Shown: positions 1 through 6,891, counted from the stretch's first letter. The stretch is DNA of 10,615 nt from Bacillota bacterium (GCA_017398165.1 JAFQHB010000077.1:1-10615), one strand, 5' to 3'. The notes: generated by a model not told the origin, from the letters alone. Made by a program: numbers and translations.

Positions 1-50
1 ACTTACTGATAAATTTTAGCATAACAAAGCGTTTTTTTCAATAGCTGGTG

Positions 51-63
51 GTTATATTATAAC
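51..63. repeat. Short AT-rich dyad downstream of the RHH gene
   Basis: GTTATA-T-TATAAC is a perfect 6-bp inverted repeat with a one-base centre, lying 7 bases past the stop of the minus-strand regulator gene. It has no U-run in the transcribed direction, so it is not a convincing terminator. It could be a protein-binding site or chance in AT-rich DNA. Nothing else is recognisable in bases 1-69. Confidence 0.3.
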
Positions 64-69
64 AAATAC

Positions 70-261
70 TCACTCTTCAATACGGCAGTTATCAAGTCCA
101 TATTCTAAAAATAAACCTATTAACTCATTACGGCTATACCCGGAACGCACAGCAATATCATCCAAACGCTTCACTATATCCTCACGAATACGAATCGAAA
201 ATACTTTAGTCCCATCCTCACCACGCGAGCGTTTGGTTTTAATTACCAACTCTTTGTTCAT
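70..261 (-). CDS. Small ribbon-helix-helix (CopG/Arc-type) DNA-binding protein
   Basis: This 63-residue protein has the layout of a ribbon-helix-helix repressor. A basic N-terminal arm (KTKRSRGEDG, about residues 8-17) leads into a beta strand (KVFSIRIRED). Helix A follows (IVKRLDDIAVRSGYSR), with the small turn SGYSR usual between the two helices, then helix B (NELIGLFLEYGLDN). Members of this fold dimerise, pair their strands and insert them into the major groove; many repress their own promoter. The start at 261 is chosen because AAGGAG lies 9 bases upstream; an in-frame ATG at 321 has no such site. The gene is divergent from the 88-residue gene at 390, and the gap between them holds a long palindrome. 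It uses TTA leucine codons three times, unlike the housekeeping genes in the window. The specific target and any partner toxin are unknown. The RHH call is fairly sure; the regulatory role is inferred. Confidence 0.8.
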   Translation of the reverse strand: MNKELVIKTKRSRGEDGTKVFSIRIREDIVKRLDDIAVRSGYSRNELIGLFLEYGLDNCRIEE

Positions 262-275
262 TAAAGTATTCTCCT

Positions 276-359
276 TGTAACATAAAATTGTTTCTGAGGT
301 AATTTTAGTATTGTTACACAATGATTTATATGATACAATTTAGTTACATATATGTTACA
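276..359. promoter_or_regulatory. Cluster of TGTTACA half-sites
   Basis: The 7-mer TGTTACA occurs at 312-318 and 353-359, with a 6/7 match (AGTTACA) at 342-348 and an inverted copy (TGTAACA) at 276-282. The same-strand copies start 30, 11 and 41 bases apart, near whole helical turns, so they would lie on about the same face of DNA. Around 310-322 there is also a small dyad, ATTGT-TAC-ACAAT. Ribbon-helix-helix repressors commonly bind such repeated short half-sites, so this is a candidate operator array; that link is inference. Confidence 0.45.
311..339 (+). promoter_or_regulatory. Extended -10 promoter for the 88-residue gene
   Basis: TTGTTA at 311-316 is separated by 17 bases from TACAAT at 334-339, and TG at 331-332 makes an extended -10 (TGATACAAT). 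Transcription should start near 346, giving a leader of about 44 bases. The -10 lies inside the left arm of the 329-372 palindrome, so a protein bound there would block it. Confidence 0.55.
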
Positions 360-372
360 AAATTGTATCATA
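329..372. repeat. 44-bp near-perfect palindrome, probable operator
   Basis: Bases 329-341 and 360-372 are perfect inverted repeats (13-bp arms, core ATGATACAATTT / AAATTGTATCAT). The 18 bases between them contain the palindrome ACATATATGT (346-355) on exactly the same dyad axis at 350.5. Overall 20 of 22 half-site positions match. It lies in the 128-base divergent gap, overlaps the plus-strand -10 and ends just before the AAAGGGAGG ribosome site of the 390 gene. Symmetry this long suggests binding by a dimer or pair of dimers, most simply the adjacent RHH protein. The transcribed part could also fold, but the dyad begins upstream of the likely start site, so a DNA operator is the better reading. 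Confidence 0.7.
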
Positions 373-390
373 AAGGGAGGATATATCATA
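362..390 (-). promoter_or_regulatory. Possible minus-strand extended -10 promoter for the RHH gene
   Basis: Because of the palindrome, the minus strand also reads TGATACAAT, an extended -10, with TACAAT at 367-362. The hexamer 17 bases upstream is TATGAT (390-385), a weak -35. If active it would start near 355, give a leader of about 93 bases, and face the plus-strand promoter across the operator. It is plausible only. Confidence 0.3.
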
Positions 391-656
391 TGACAAAAGA
401 ATTTAACAAAGACGATTTACGCAAAGCAACCCCACAAGCAAAACATGGCATCATTCGTTATCCCAAACTGAAATCCACCCTCACCGGCGAAAATCGGTTG
501 TTTTTACACTATCTTCTCAATAATGAGGATTTCGATTGGCGCAATAACGAATATGATATAAACCGAGTTTTTTTTCACGCCACATGGAAGGCTTTTTACG
601 CAGGATGGAAAAGCTGTGCCCGCGAACATAATATTCCAATGGACGATATAAAATAA
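390..656 (+). CDS. Small protein of unknown function in the divergent accessory module
   Basis: I do not recognise this 88-residue protein. It is soluble in appearance, with no signal peptide or membrane segment. The N-terminal third is charged and lysine-rich, the middle has LFLHYLLNNEDFDW, and the C-terminal third is rich in aromatics (FHATWKAFYAGWKSCAREHN, about residues 62-81), suggesting an amphipathic helix. Tryptophan-containing AGWK/AWxAGW tails are familiar from small phage and plasmid proteins, so a mobile-element origin is possible. The start at 390 is supported by a strong AAAGGGAGG site 9 bases upstream; the in-frame ATG at 321 lies upstream of the predicted transcription start and is rejected. 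It uses TTA codons and sits in the ~35% GC segment, consistent with transfer. The context (divergent RHH regulator, shared palindrome) suggests tightly controlled expression. No terminator is visible after it, so read-through into the acyltransferase gene is possible. Confidence 0.7.
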   Translation: MTKEFNKDDLRKATPQAKHGIIRYPKLKSTLTGENRLFLHYLLNNEDFDWRNNEYDINRVFFHATWKAFYAGWKSCAREHNIPMDDIK

Positions 657-680
657 TTACCCCACCGGCTCTGCCCACTG

Positions 681-710
681 TTGACAACACATCCCGCGAT
701 ATTATATCAT
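681..710 (+). promoter_or_regulatory. Promoter of the acyltransferase gene
   Basis: A perfect -35 hexamer TTGACA (681-686) is followed after 18 bases by TATCAT (705-710), 5 of 6 to the -10 consensus. A perfect TATAAT also lies at 711-716, but 24 bases from TTGACA, and no good -35 sits 17 bases before it. Either -10 would give a leader of roughly 60-67 bases before the ATG at 784. Confidence 0.5.
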
Positions 711-718
711 TATAATAT
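699..718. repeat. 8-bp inverted repeat overlapping the -10 region
   Basis: ATATTATA-TCAT-TATAATAT is a perfect 8-bp inverted repeat with a 4-base centre. It covers both candidate -10 hexamers of the acyltransferase promoter, so it is placed like an operator. AT-rich promoter sequence can produce such symmetry by chance. Confidence 0.4.
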
Positions 719-783
719 GAAGACAAGCTGCGACACCTTTCGCGCTGCCACAACTATGCTGCCAAGTGGGTGACATCCTTACT

Positions 784-1869
784 ATGCCTGCCAAAGAAAT
801 CAGCAAGCATCGCATCCGGCTGCTCAACAAGCTGGATCAAATCAACAAAAGCCTGCTGTCCGGTACCCTCACCGAACAAACTCTGGCTGATATGCTCGGC
901 AGAAACGAGCACGGTCTGCTTCACCGCGGCGGTGCTTTATTCTACTTTTTGCCGCATTTATGGGGGCATCTGATGGATAACGATCCTGACAAGGTGCTTT
1001 CCAAACGCAGTATCCGCTTTAGGAGCGGCGTGCTGCACCGGCTGATAATGAAATTCGGCCACCTCTATCTGGGCGATAAAAAACTCGCCATCGAACGCCA
1101 GGAGCCGCTGCCCAGCGACCGCCCCATTATCTTCGCACCCAATCATTACTTTGTCGAAGACGCCATGAGCACGGTGCTGGTCGCCGAAGCACCCGCCTAC
1201 CTGATGTTCGGTACGCTGCCGCATTTCTTCAATACCCATCACGGTATTGCGGCCTACCTCAATGGCTCCATACTCATCAACCGCAAGGACAAAACCAGCC
1301 GTCAGGCTATCATTGATAAGGCCGTCAAAGCACTGGAGCTGGGCACCAACATCATTATGTACGCCGAGGGCACGTGGAACAAAACACCCAACAAGCTGGT
1401 GCTGAATTACTGGCCGGGTATTTTCAAAATCGCCCGCCAGACCAATGCCCTGATCGTACCCATCGTCCATCTGCCGGTGGGCAAGACCATTCATTCCTCA
1501 CGGCTGGCACCCTTTGACGTCACGCCCTACGGCAACGACCTGCGCGAGGCGCTGGAGACTTTGCGCGGCATCATCAGCACCGAGCTTTTCGACCTGATGG
1601 GCAAATACTCAGTCGCCAAACGTGCCGACATCATCGGCAATCACCGCAATATGCACGAAGCCTGCGAGGCCATCATCAGTAAGCAGATACGCACCGCCGG
1701 CCGCTTCTACGATTATGAGATCGAAGCCGGTGATGCCACCTGCCGTACATCCCCCGAGCCTTTCGAGGTCTGGCAGCCTATCGCCAATATCCGGCCTACC
1801 GCAGCCACCGCCGGCAATATCCTCTATGCCCGCCAACTGCTGCAGGAGGATTACCAGCACCGCTTCTGA
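784..1869 (+). CDS. PlsC-like lysophospholipid/glycerophosphate acyltransferase family protein
   Basis: The central part matches the PlsC/LPLAT superfamily, which transfers acyl groups to lysophospholipids, glycerol phosphates or related lipids at the inner membrane. The motifs appear in order: NHYFVED at residues 120-126 (catalytic HX4D, H121 and D126), ILINRKD at 163-169, YAEGTW at 193-198 (the EGTR-like substrate motif with W for R), and VPIVHLPVG at 225-233. At 361 residues it is longer than typical PlsC (about 240), with about 110 extra residues before the domain and about 110 after, so the exact acceptor cannot be named. No clear N-terminal membrane anchor is seen. ATG 784 is preferred because AAGTGGGTGA upstream partly matches the anti-Shine-Dalgarno complement, although the spacing is long; GTG 766 in the same frame is the alternative (367 residues). 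It converges on mutS2. Confidence 0.85.
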   Translation: MPAKEISKHRIRLLNKLDQINKSLLSGTLTEQTLADMLGRNEHGLLHRGGALFYFLPHLWGHLMDNDPDKVLSKRSIRFRSGVLHRLIMKFGHLYLGDKKLAIERQEPLPSDRPIIFAPNHYFVEDAMSTVLVAEAPAYLMFGTLPHFFNTHHGIAAYLNGSILINRKDKTSRQAIIDKAVKALELGTNIIMYAEGTWNKTPNKLVLNYWPGIFKIARQTNALIVPIVHLPVGKTIHSSRLAPFDVTPYGNDLREALETLRGIISTELFDLMGKYSVAKRADIIGNHRNMHEACEAIISKQIRTAGRFYDYEIEAGDATCRTSPEPFEVWQPIANIRPTAATAGNILYARQLLQEDYQHRF

Positions 1870-1882
1870 TCACAAACATAAT

Positions 1883-1921
1883 AAACCCCTGCCGGTATCA
1901 ACTGACCCGGCAGGGGTTTTT
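1883..1921 (+). terminator. Intrinsic terminator after the acyltransferase gene, possibly bidirectional
   Basis: AAACCCCTGCCGG (1883-1895) and CCGGCAGGGGTTT (1907-1919) form a perfect 13-bp stem with an 11-base loop, followed by a T-run (1917-1921). It lies 13 bases past the stop codon. On the minus strand the hairpin is followed by TTTATTATG, a weaker tail, so it may also stop transcripts from mutS2. Confidence 0.9.
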
Positions 1922-1964
1922 GCTTGCCCTTTGGCAATCAGACACAGATTTTTTGATTGATGTA

Positions 1965-1995
1965 CCACGCGCGTGGCATCTCCGGGGAAACCGGA
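1965..1995. repeat. Two short palindromes downstream of mutS2
   Basis: CCACGCGCGTGG (1965-1976) is a perfect 12-bp palindrome. TCCGG-GGAAA-CCGGA (1981-1995) is a 5-bp stem that directly abuts the mutS2 stop codon. Neither is followed by a U-run, so they are not standard terminators; they may protect the 3' end or pause polymerase before the hairpin at 1883-1919. Confidence 0.35.
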
Positions 1996-4344
1996 CTACT
2001 TAAACTCCACCACGGTAGCGCCGATACCACCCTCCGAGAAAGGAGCCGGCGTCGCTCTGGCCACCAGCGGATGCTTCCGCAGATAGGCCATCACTCCGTT
2101 TTTCAGCGCGCCGGTGCCGCGCCCGTGTATCACCCGCACCTGCCGCAGATTCGCCAAATACGCATCGTCCAGATATTTGTCCAGCTCGTGCGTGGCCTCA
2201 TCCACCGTCATACCGTGCAGATCGATCTCGGTGCTGATGCTGCGCGCCTTGGACATCATCATCATTTTGGTGCGCCCGGTGCTTTCTTTCTCCTCGCGCC
2301 GCTTATCCGGCCGCAAATCAGACAGCTTGACATTTACCTTCATCACACCGATCTGCACCTGCAGCTCGCCGCGCTGATCCGGCAGAGTGATGACGATACC
2401 GCTCTGATGCAGCTTGGGTATCTCCACCGCCTGACCCAGCTCCACCCTGTCCGGGGCCTCGCCCTGATAGCGTTTGGCGGGCAGATCATTCTGCAGCTTC
2501 TCCTGCAGTTGGCGCATCTTGGTGCGCGCCCCCTGTACCGATTTGTTCTGCGGGGCGGCGTTTTTCAGCTCGCTCTTCATCTGCTGATAAAGCTCCTCTG
2601 CCTGACGGCGGCTCTCACTCACGATCTCCGCCGCCTGCAGACGTGCCTTGGTGATGATCTCGGCCTCACGGTTGGCCAGCTCGATCTCACGGTTTTGCAG
2701 CTGCCGCTGCTGCTCGGCTACCTCGGCCAGACGCAGATCGGCCTCCTGCCGTGCCTGCTCGGCCTGCAGACGGTTTTCCTCCAGCCCGCTGATCAGCTCA
2801 GCCACCTGCTGTTCGTCAGTGGTGAGGAAGCTGTTGGCACGCTCAATGATCTCGGGCTGCAGCCCCAGCTTGTCGGCAATCTGGAAGGCGTTGCTCTTGC
2901 CCGGTATGCCCATCAGCAGGCGATAAGTCGGGCTGAGAGTCTCTACGTCAAATTCCACGCTGGCGTTGATGTAGCCGCTCTTGTTGTAGGCAAAGCTTTT
3001 CAGCTCGCTGTAATGCGTGGTGGCCAGCGTTTTGGCGCCCAAACGATGCAGATGCTCCAAAATACTCATCGCCAGCGCCGCGCCCTCCGTCGGGTCGGTG
3101 CCGGAGCCCAGCTCGTCCAGCAGTACCAGCGAATCCTCATCAGCCTGCCGCAAAATATCCACGATACCCGTCATATGTGCCGAAAAAGTACTCAGGCTCT
3201 GCTCGATACTCTGCTCGTCACCGATATCCGCGAATATCTTGCTGTAAAAAGACAGCGTCGAGCCGACCTCCGCCGGGATATGCAGGCCGGAGAGTGCCAT
3301 CAGCGTCAGCAGACCCACGGTTTTCAGCGTTACCGTTTTGCCGCCGGTATTCGGGCCGGTGATTACCATTACCCGCAGCTTGCTGTCCAGCTTCACATCT
3401 ATCGGCACTGCGCGTCCGGGTATCAGCGGGTGACGCGCCTGCTTCAGGTTGATCAGCCCACCGCTGTTGAGCTGGCAGGGCACAGCCTCCATCGCATAGG
3501 CCAGCCGTGCCTTCGCCATCACGAAGTCCAGCTTGGCCATACCCCACAGGCTGCGCTCCAGCTCCTCGCCAAAGCTGGCCACCACCGCCGAAAGTGCCCG
3601 CAGAATAGCCGCGATCTCGTCCTCTTCCTCGGCACGCAGCCGCGCCAGCTCGTTATTGGCCTGCATCACCGCCAGCGGCTCCACAAAGACGGTAGCCCCG
3701 CTGCCGCTGACGTCATGCACAGCACCTGCCACGCTGCTGCGGTATTCCTGCTTCACCGGCACCACGAAACGCCCGCCGCGCAGTGTCACAATAGGCTCCT
3801 GCAGGAATTTCGCGGTGTTCGGGTTCTTGATGAAGTTATCCAGACGCTCCTTGATCTGCCCCTCGTACATACGGATACGCTGGCGAATGCCGGAAAGCCG
3901 CACACTGGCGCCGTCAGCTATCTGCCCGTCCGGTCCGACGGCTTTATCCACGGCCGTTTCGATAGTGCGGAAGATACCCAGCTTGTGCGCCTGCTCCACC
4001 AGCTGCGGGAAGTGTCCTTTCAACTGCGAGAAGAACTCTTTGTTCAGCCGCGAGGCACGGCAGGTATCCGCCACCGCGATCAACTGCGTCACATCCAGCG
4101 CGCCGCCCAGCTCTACCCGGCGCAGCGCATCCCGGATATCCCGGCAGGTACCGCAGGTATAGAGCGGATGCAGGCGCAGCAGCTCCACACCCTCGGTGGT
4201 AGCGTCGATCTCGCGCCTGGCTGCCGCCGGCTCACGCTTGGGCTGTAATGCCAGCAGCAGCTCACGGCTCACCTCAAACGAAGCGTAATCCGCCAGACGC
4301 TCCACAATTTTGGGATATTCCAGCTTATTCCAGTATTTCTGCAT
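1996..4344 (-). CDS. mutS2: MutS2 ATPase with C-terminal Smr domain
   Basis: The 782-residue product has the full MutS2 layout and usual length (about 785). A clamp/lever region comes first (1-300). The ATPase follows, with Walker A GPNTGGKT at 330-337, signature region FADIGDEQSIEQSLSTFSAH at 371-390, Walker B LVLLDE at 406-411 and ATTHYSELK at 441-449. A long Glu/Gln/Arg-rich coiled coil spans about 505-620, then a small beta domain (about 635-680). The Smr domain carries DLHG at 708-711 and HGRGTG at 740-745. The mismatch-recognition domain of MutS is absent, as expected. In this family, MutS2 of Bacillus subtilis acts on collided ribosomes, and other members suppress homologous recombination; which role dominates here is not visible. 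The start at 4344 has AGAGG 5 bases upstream; ATG 4392 would overlap the preceding gene and lacks a site. It is probably co-transcribed with the U32 gene. Confidence 0.96.
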   Translation of the reverse strand: MQKYWNKLEYPKIVERLADYASFEVSRELLLALQPKREPAAARREIDATTEGVELLRLHPLYTCGTCRDIRDALRRVELGGALDVTQLIAVADTCRASRLNKEFFSQLKGHFPQLVEQAHKLGIFRTIETAVDKAVGPDGQIADGASVRLSGIRQRIRMYEGQIKERLDNFIKNPNTAKFLQEPIVTLRGGRFVVPVKQEYRSSVAGAVHDVSGSGATVFVEPLAVMQANNELARLRAEEEDEIAAILRALSAVVASFGEELERSLWGMAKLDFVMAKARLAYAMEAVPCQLNSGGLINLKQARHPLIPGRAVPIDVKLDSKLRVMVITGPNTGGKTVTLKTVGLLTLMALSGLHIPAEVGSTLSFYSKIFADIGDEQSIEQSLSTFSAHMTGIVDILRQADEDSLVLLDELGSGTDPTEGAALAMSILEHLHRLGAKTLATTHYSELKSFAYNKSGYINASVEFDVETLSPTYRLLMGIPGKSNAFQIADKLGLQPEIIERANSFLTTDEQQVAELISGLEENRLQAEQARQEADLRLAEVAEQQRQLQNREIELANREAEIITKARLQAAEIVSESRRQAEELYQQMKSELKNAAPQNKSVQGARTKMRQLQEKLQNDLPAKRYQGEAPDRVELGQAVEIPKLHQSGIVITLPDQRGELQVQIGVMKVNVKLSDLRPDKRREEKESTGRTKMMMMSKARSISTEIDLHGMTVDEATHELDKYLDDAYLANLRQVRVIHGRGTGALKNGVMAYLRKHPLVARATPAPFSEGGIGATVVEFK

Positions 4345-4350
4345 ATTATC

Positions 4351-4368
4351 CTCTTTATGCTCTTTATG
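4351..4368 (-). repeat. Tandem 9-bp duplication at the mutS2 ribosome binding site
   Basis: On the coding strand CATAAAGAG occurs twice in tandem in the 34-base gap between the U32 stop and the mutS2 start. The copy nearer the start continues into AGAGG, the functional-looking site; the other reads AGAGC. Confidence 0.5.
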
Positions 4369-4378
4369 CACTGCCAAA

Positions 4379-6817
4379 TCACTCCACCCCACGATGATAA
4401 TGTCCTTTGGTCAAAGACACACCGGCCAGCGCCGCCAGCTTTTGGCGGGTATTTTCCAACTCGGCCTCGGTTAGTCTGCCGCCGCAGAGCATCCCGGCAT
4501 AGATATCCGTTACTCGCCCTACCGCCTGCGGCGTCCAGTGCAGCAGCTCCAGCCGCGGCGTCTGCCCACCGGCTGCGATATCCACTGCTTCCTCCAGCAG
4601 GCACAACTGATGGCCGTTCAGGATATGGCTGCGGCAAAATTCATCGGTATACACCGGGAAGAGATAACCTTTCTCATCCCGCAGCCGCCACGTACCGCCC
4701 CGACAGGCTCCGGCACAGGCGCGCTCCGCCGTCTTGCCGCCGCAAAGCGCACCGATCGGGCAGTGACGGCTGTTCATCATCTCCAGCTCGCCAAAAACCT
4801 GTACCTCGGCCGCGATACGCCCGTTCAGCCTGCGCCGCAGCCCGCGCAGCTGCTCCCGATTCAATTCTCTGGAAAGAGCCGCGCGCACCGCACCGTGCCG
4901 CTGCCAAAAGAGTGCCGCCGCCGCATTAAAGATATTCAGCCCAAAATCCGCCGTGATCTCCGGCTGCCAGTCCATATCGCGCAACAGCGGCCACACCCAG
5001 GGGTTGCCCGCCGCGATACCGCTGATACCGGCCTCCCGGCACGCTGCCAGACGTTCGCGCCACAGCGGCAGCTCCTGCTGCAGGGCGATAGTCGGCAGCA
5101 GCACCGATACCGGCACACCCAGCCCGGCCAGAGTCTGCACCTCCTGTGCGAAGCTGCCCTTATCCTGACTCCACCTGTCAAAACGATCCCGCCAGCCGCG
5201 CCAGTAAATGCGGTCAGCCCCGGCATCACGCGCCGCCTGCACCGCCGCCAGGCTGCCCACCGCCACCGCCAGCTTATCCCGCTGCGGGGCAGCCACCGGT
5301 GCAGCATCAGCCAGCCCAGTGGTGAAACGCCCCCGCTGCGGACGCTGGTAAGCCGCCAGTATTTTTTCTTCCAGTGCCTGCAGAGCATCCCGACGCAGCT
5401 GATTCAGCACACTGGCCGGCAGCATCAGCCCGGGCTGCATATCCGCCGTCAGGCTGTCCAGCCGCCAACCGCTGCCGCCCAGCCGCCCCAGCTGCTTTTG
5501 CAGCAGTTCGATATCCGCCGGTCGGTTTTTGGCCTGCGCTATCCGATGCTCGGCGCATACCGTCACACTGTACTCGCCGTGCGTGGCCGTCAATACCGGC
5601 TGACCGCCCAACTCGGCAACAAAATGCAGCGTCAGCGACAAATCATCCAGCTCGGTGCAGAGTGCCTCCAGCCGCGTATTCAGCGCGCTGTCCGATGTGC
5701 GGAACACCCGATCACCGACCGAGAGACGCTGCGGCTGCAGCGGCAAACCATCCAGCGGCAGGCGCACCCGGCCATCCGGCAGGTTTTGCAGTTCCTTCAC
5801 CACACAGCCCTGCCGGCCGCCCCGAGTAACCCAAAACTCGATACCGTCACCTGCCTGCAGCGGTGCATTCAGGCGCAGCACCAGCGCATCCCGCGCGATG
5901 GCATCGATACGTCCCAGCCGGACGCCGCGGTTATTCGGCCGCTCGTAACTCATCAGGTCGCTGCCCGGCTCTTCCGCCAGATATGCCCCGGTAAAGCCAC
6001 GGTTAAAAGTCTGCGCCAGCCCCTGCGCGTCGTATTCCTCTCCGCGCTTGGCCGCCGCATAGGCCGCAGTCGCCGCCGCCACGTATTCCGGCCGCTTCAT
6101 CCGCCCCTCGATCTTCAGCGAATCCACACCGGCCGCCGCCAGCTCGTCCAGATACCCGATACCCAGCAGATCACGCGGCGAGAGCAAATGCCCGGAGGCC
6201 ACCGCCTCGCCGTCCTTCATCAACTGATATTTCAGGCGGCATGGCTGCGCGCAGCGCCCGCGATTACCGCTGCGCCCGCCCACCAGACTGCTGAAAAGAC
6301 ACTGGCCGGAGAAACAGACGCACAACGCCCCATGCACGAAAACCTCCAGCTCCACACCGGTCTCGCGCTTGATGGCCGCCATATCTGCTATGCTCACTTC
6401 GCGCGCGAGGATGACCCGTGCCATACCGTTTTCTGCTGCGAAAGCCGCAGCCGGGGCGTTATGCAGCGTCATCTGCGTGCTGCCGTGCTGCACCGCCTCG
6501 GGCAGAGCCTCGGCCAGCAGTGCCGCAAAGCCCCAATCCTGCAGGATCAGGGCATCCGCCCCTGCCTGCCAGACCTCCCGCGCAAAGTGCAGTGCCTCCT
6601 CCAGCTCGGCATCGCTTATCAGCGTATTCAGCGTCACGTATACCGCCACACCACGCAGATGAGCATAGCGTATCAGCCCGGCCAGCTCATCGATTTCAAA
6701 ATTCGCGGCATAAGCCCGCGCGCCGAATTGCTTGCCCGCCAGATACACCGCATCCGCACCACTGTTCACCGCCGCCAGGAAAGCCTCTTTGCTGCCTGCC
6801 GGAGCCAGAATTTCCAT
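4379..6817 (-). CDS. U32 family protein with DUF3656-type middle domain (RlhA/YdcP-like)
   Basis: This 812-residue protein begins MEILAPAGSKEAFLAAVNSG, the classic opening of U32 proteins. The PS01276-type signature runs from E158 through G171 and C173 (EVFVHGALCVCFSGQC), followed by GRCAQPC (C189, C193) and SLKIEGRMK near 233-241. The cysteines resemble those proposed to hold an Fe-S cluster. A middle region (about 300-500) fits the DUF3656/collagenase-like part. The C-terminal third holds a second, degenerate U32-like half with its own cysteine group (RHCPIGALCGG, ACAGACRGG, near 684-707). Although named peptidases, characterised relatives act in RNA hydroxylation: E. coli RlhA (YdcP) on 23S rRNA C2501 and TrhP (YegQ) on tRNA wobble uridine. 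An RNA-modification role is inferred here, and the substrate is unknown. ATG 6817 is chosen at the conserved N-terminus with GGAGAGAG upstream; an in-frame ATG at 6859 lies above the promoter. mutS2 follows after 34 bases. Confidence 0.9.
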   Translation of the reverse strand: MEILAPAGSKEAFLAAVNSGADAVYLAGKQFGARAYAANFEIDELAGLIRYAHLRGVAVYVTLNTLISDAELEEALHFAREVWQAGADALILQDWGFAALLAEALPEAVQHGSTQMTLHNAPAAAFAAENGMARVILAREVSIADMAAIKRETGVELEVFVHGALCVCFSGQCLFSSLVGGRSGNRGRCAQPCRLKYQLMKDGEAVASGHLLSPRDLLGIGYLDELAAAGVDSLKIEGRMKRPEYVAAATAAYAAAKRGEEYDAQGLAQTFNRGFTGAYLAEEPGSDLMSYERPNNRGVRLGRIDAIARDALVLRLNAPLQAGDGIEFWVTRGGRQGCVVKELQNLPDGRVRLPLDGLPLQPQRLSVGDRVFRTSDSALNTRLEALCTELDDLSLTLHFVAELGGQPVLTATHGEYSVTVCAEHRIAQAKNRPADIELLQKQLGRLGGSGWRLDSLTADMQPGLMLPASVLNQLRRDALQALEEKILAAYQRPQRGRFTTGLADAAPVAAPQRDKLAVAVGSLAAVQAARDAGADRIYWRGWRDRFDRWSQDKGSFAQEVQTLAGLGVPVSVLLPTIALQQELPLWRERLAACREAGISGIAAGNPWVWPLLRDMDWQPEITADFGLNIFNAAAALFWQRHGAVRAALSRELNREQLRGLRRRLNGRIAAEVQVFGELEMMNSRHCPIGALCGGKTAERACAGACRGGTWRLRDEKGYLFPVYTDEFCRSHILNGHQLCLLEEAVDIAAGGQTPRLELLHWTPQAVGRVTDIYAGMLCGGRLTEAELENTRQKLAALAGVSLTKGHYHRGVE

Positions 6818-6838
6818 ATCGCACTCTCTCCATCCAAT

Positions 6839-6868
6839 ATTATATCCAACAAATATCATTTGCGTCTA
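6839..6868 (-). promoter_or_regulatory. Promoter of the U32-mutS2 unit
   Basis: On the minus strand a perfect TATAAT (6844-6839) is preceded, after 18 bases, by TAGACG (6868-6863), 4 of 6 to the -35 consensus. Transcription should start near 6832, giving a very short leader that goes almost straight into the ribosome site. It lies just downstream of the pheST terminator, so the two gene pairs are probably separate units. Confidence 0.5.
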
Positions 6869-6891
6869 ATTTGCGGCAATTATGTATCACC

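Noticed and set aside
321..389. Upstream in-frame ATG extending the 88-residue protein by 23 residues
   Set aside because: It would start before the predicted transcription start and translate the palindrome; the ATG at 390 has AAAGGGAGG at ideal distance.
517..753. Minus-strand 78-codon frame over the end of the 88-residue gene and the acyltransferase promoter
   Set aside because: It covers promoter sequence and the antisense of a gene with a much better ribosome site; no recognisable domain.
1935..1958. Weak hairpin CAATCA/TGATTG with a T-run between acyltransferase and mutS2
   Set aside because: The T-run lies in the loop rather than after the stem, and a much stronger terminator is already present at 1883-1921.
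1957..4248. Plus-strand open frame of 763 codons opposite mutS2
   Set aside because: Same cause: codon-aligned antisense shadow of a complete MutS2 with all motifs; no ribosome site of note.
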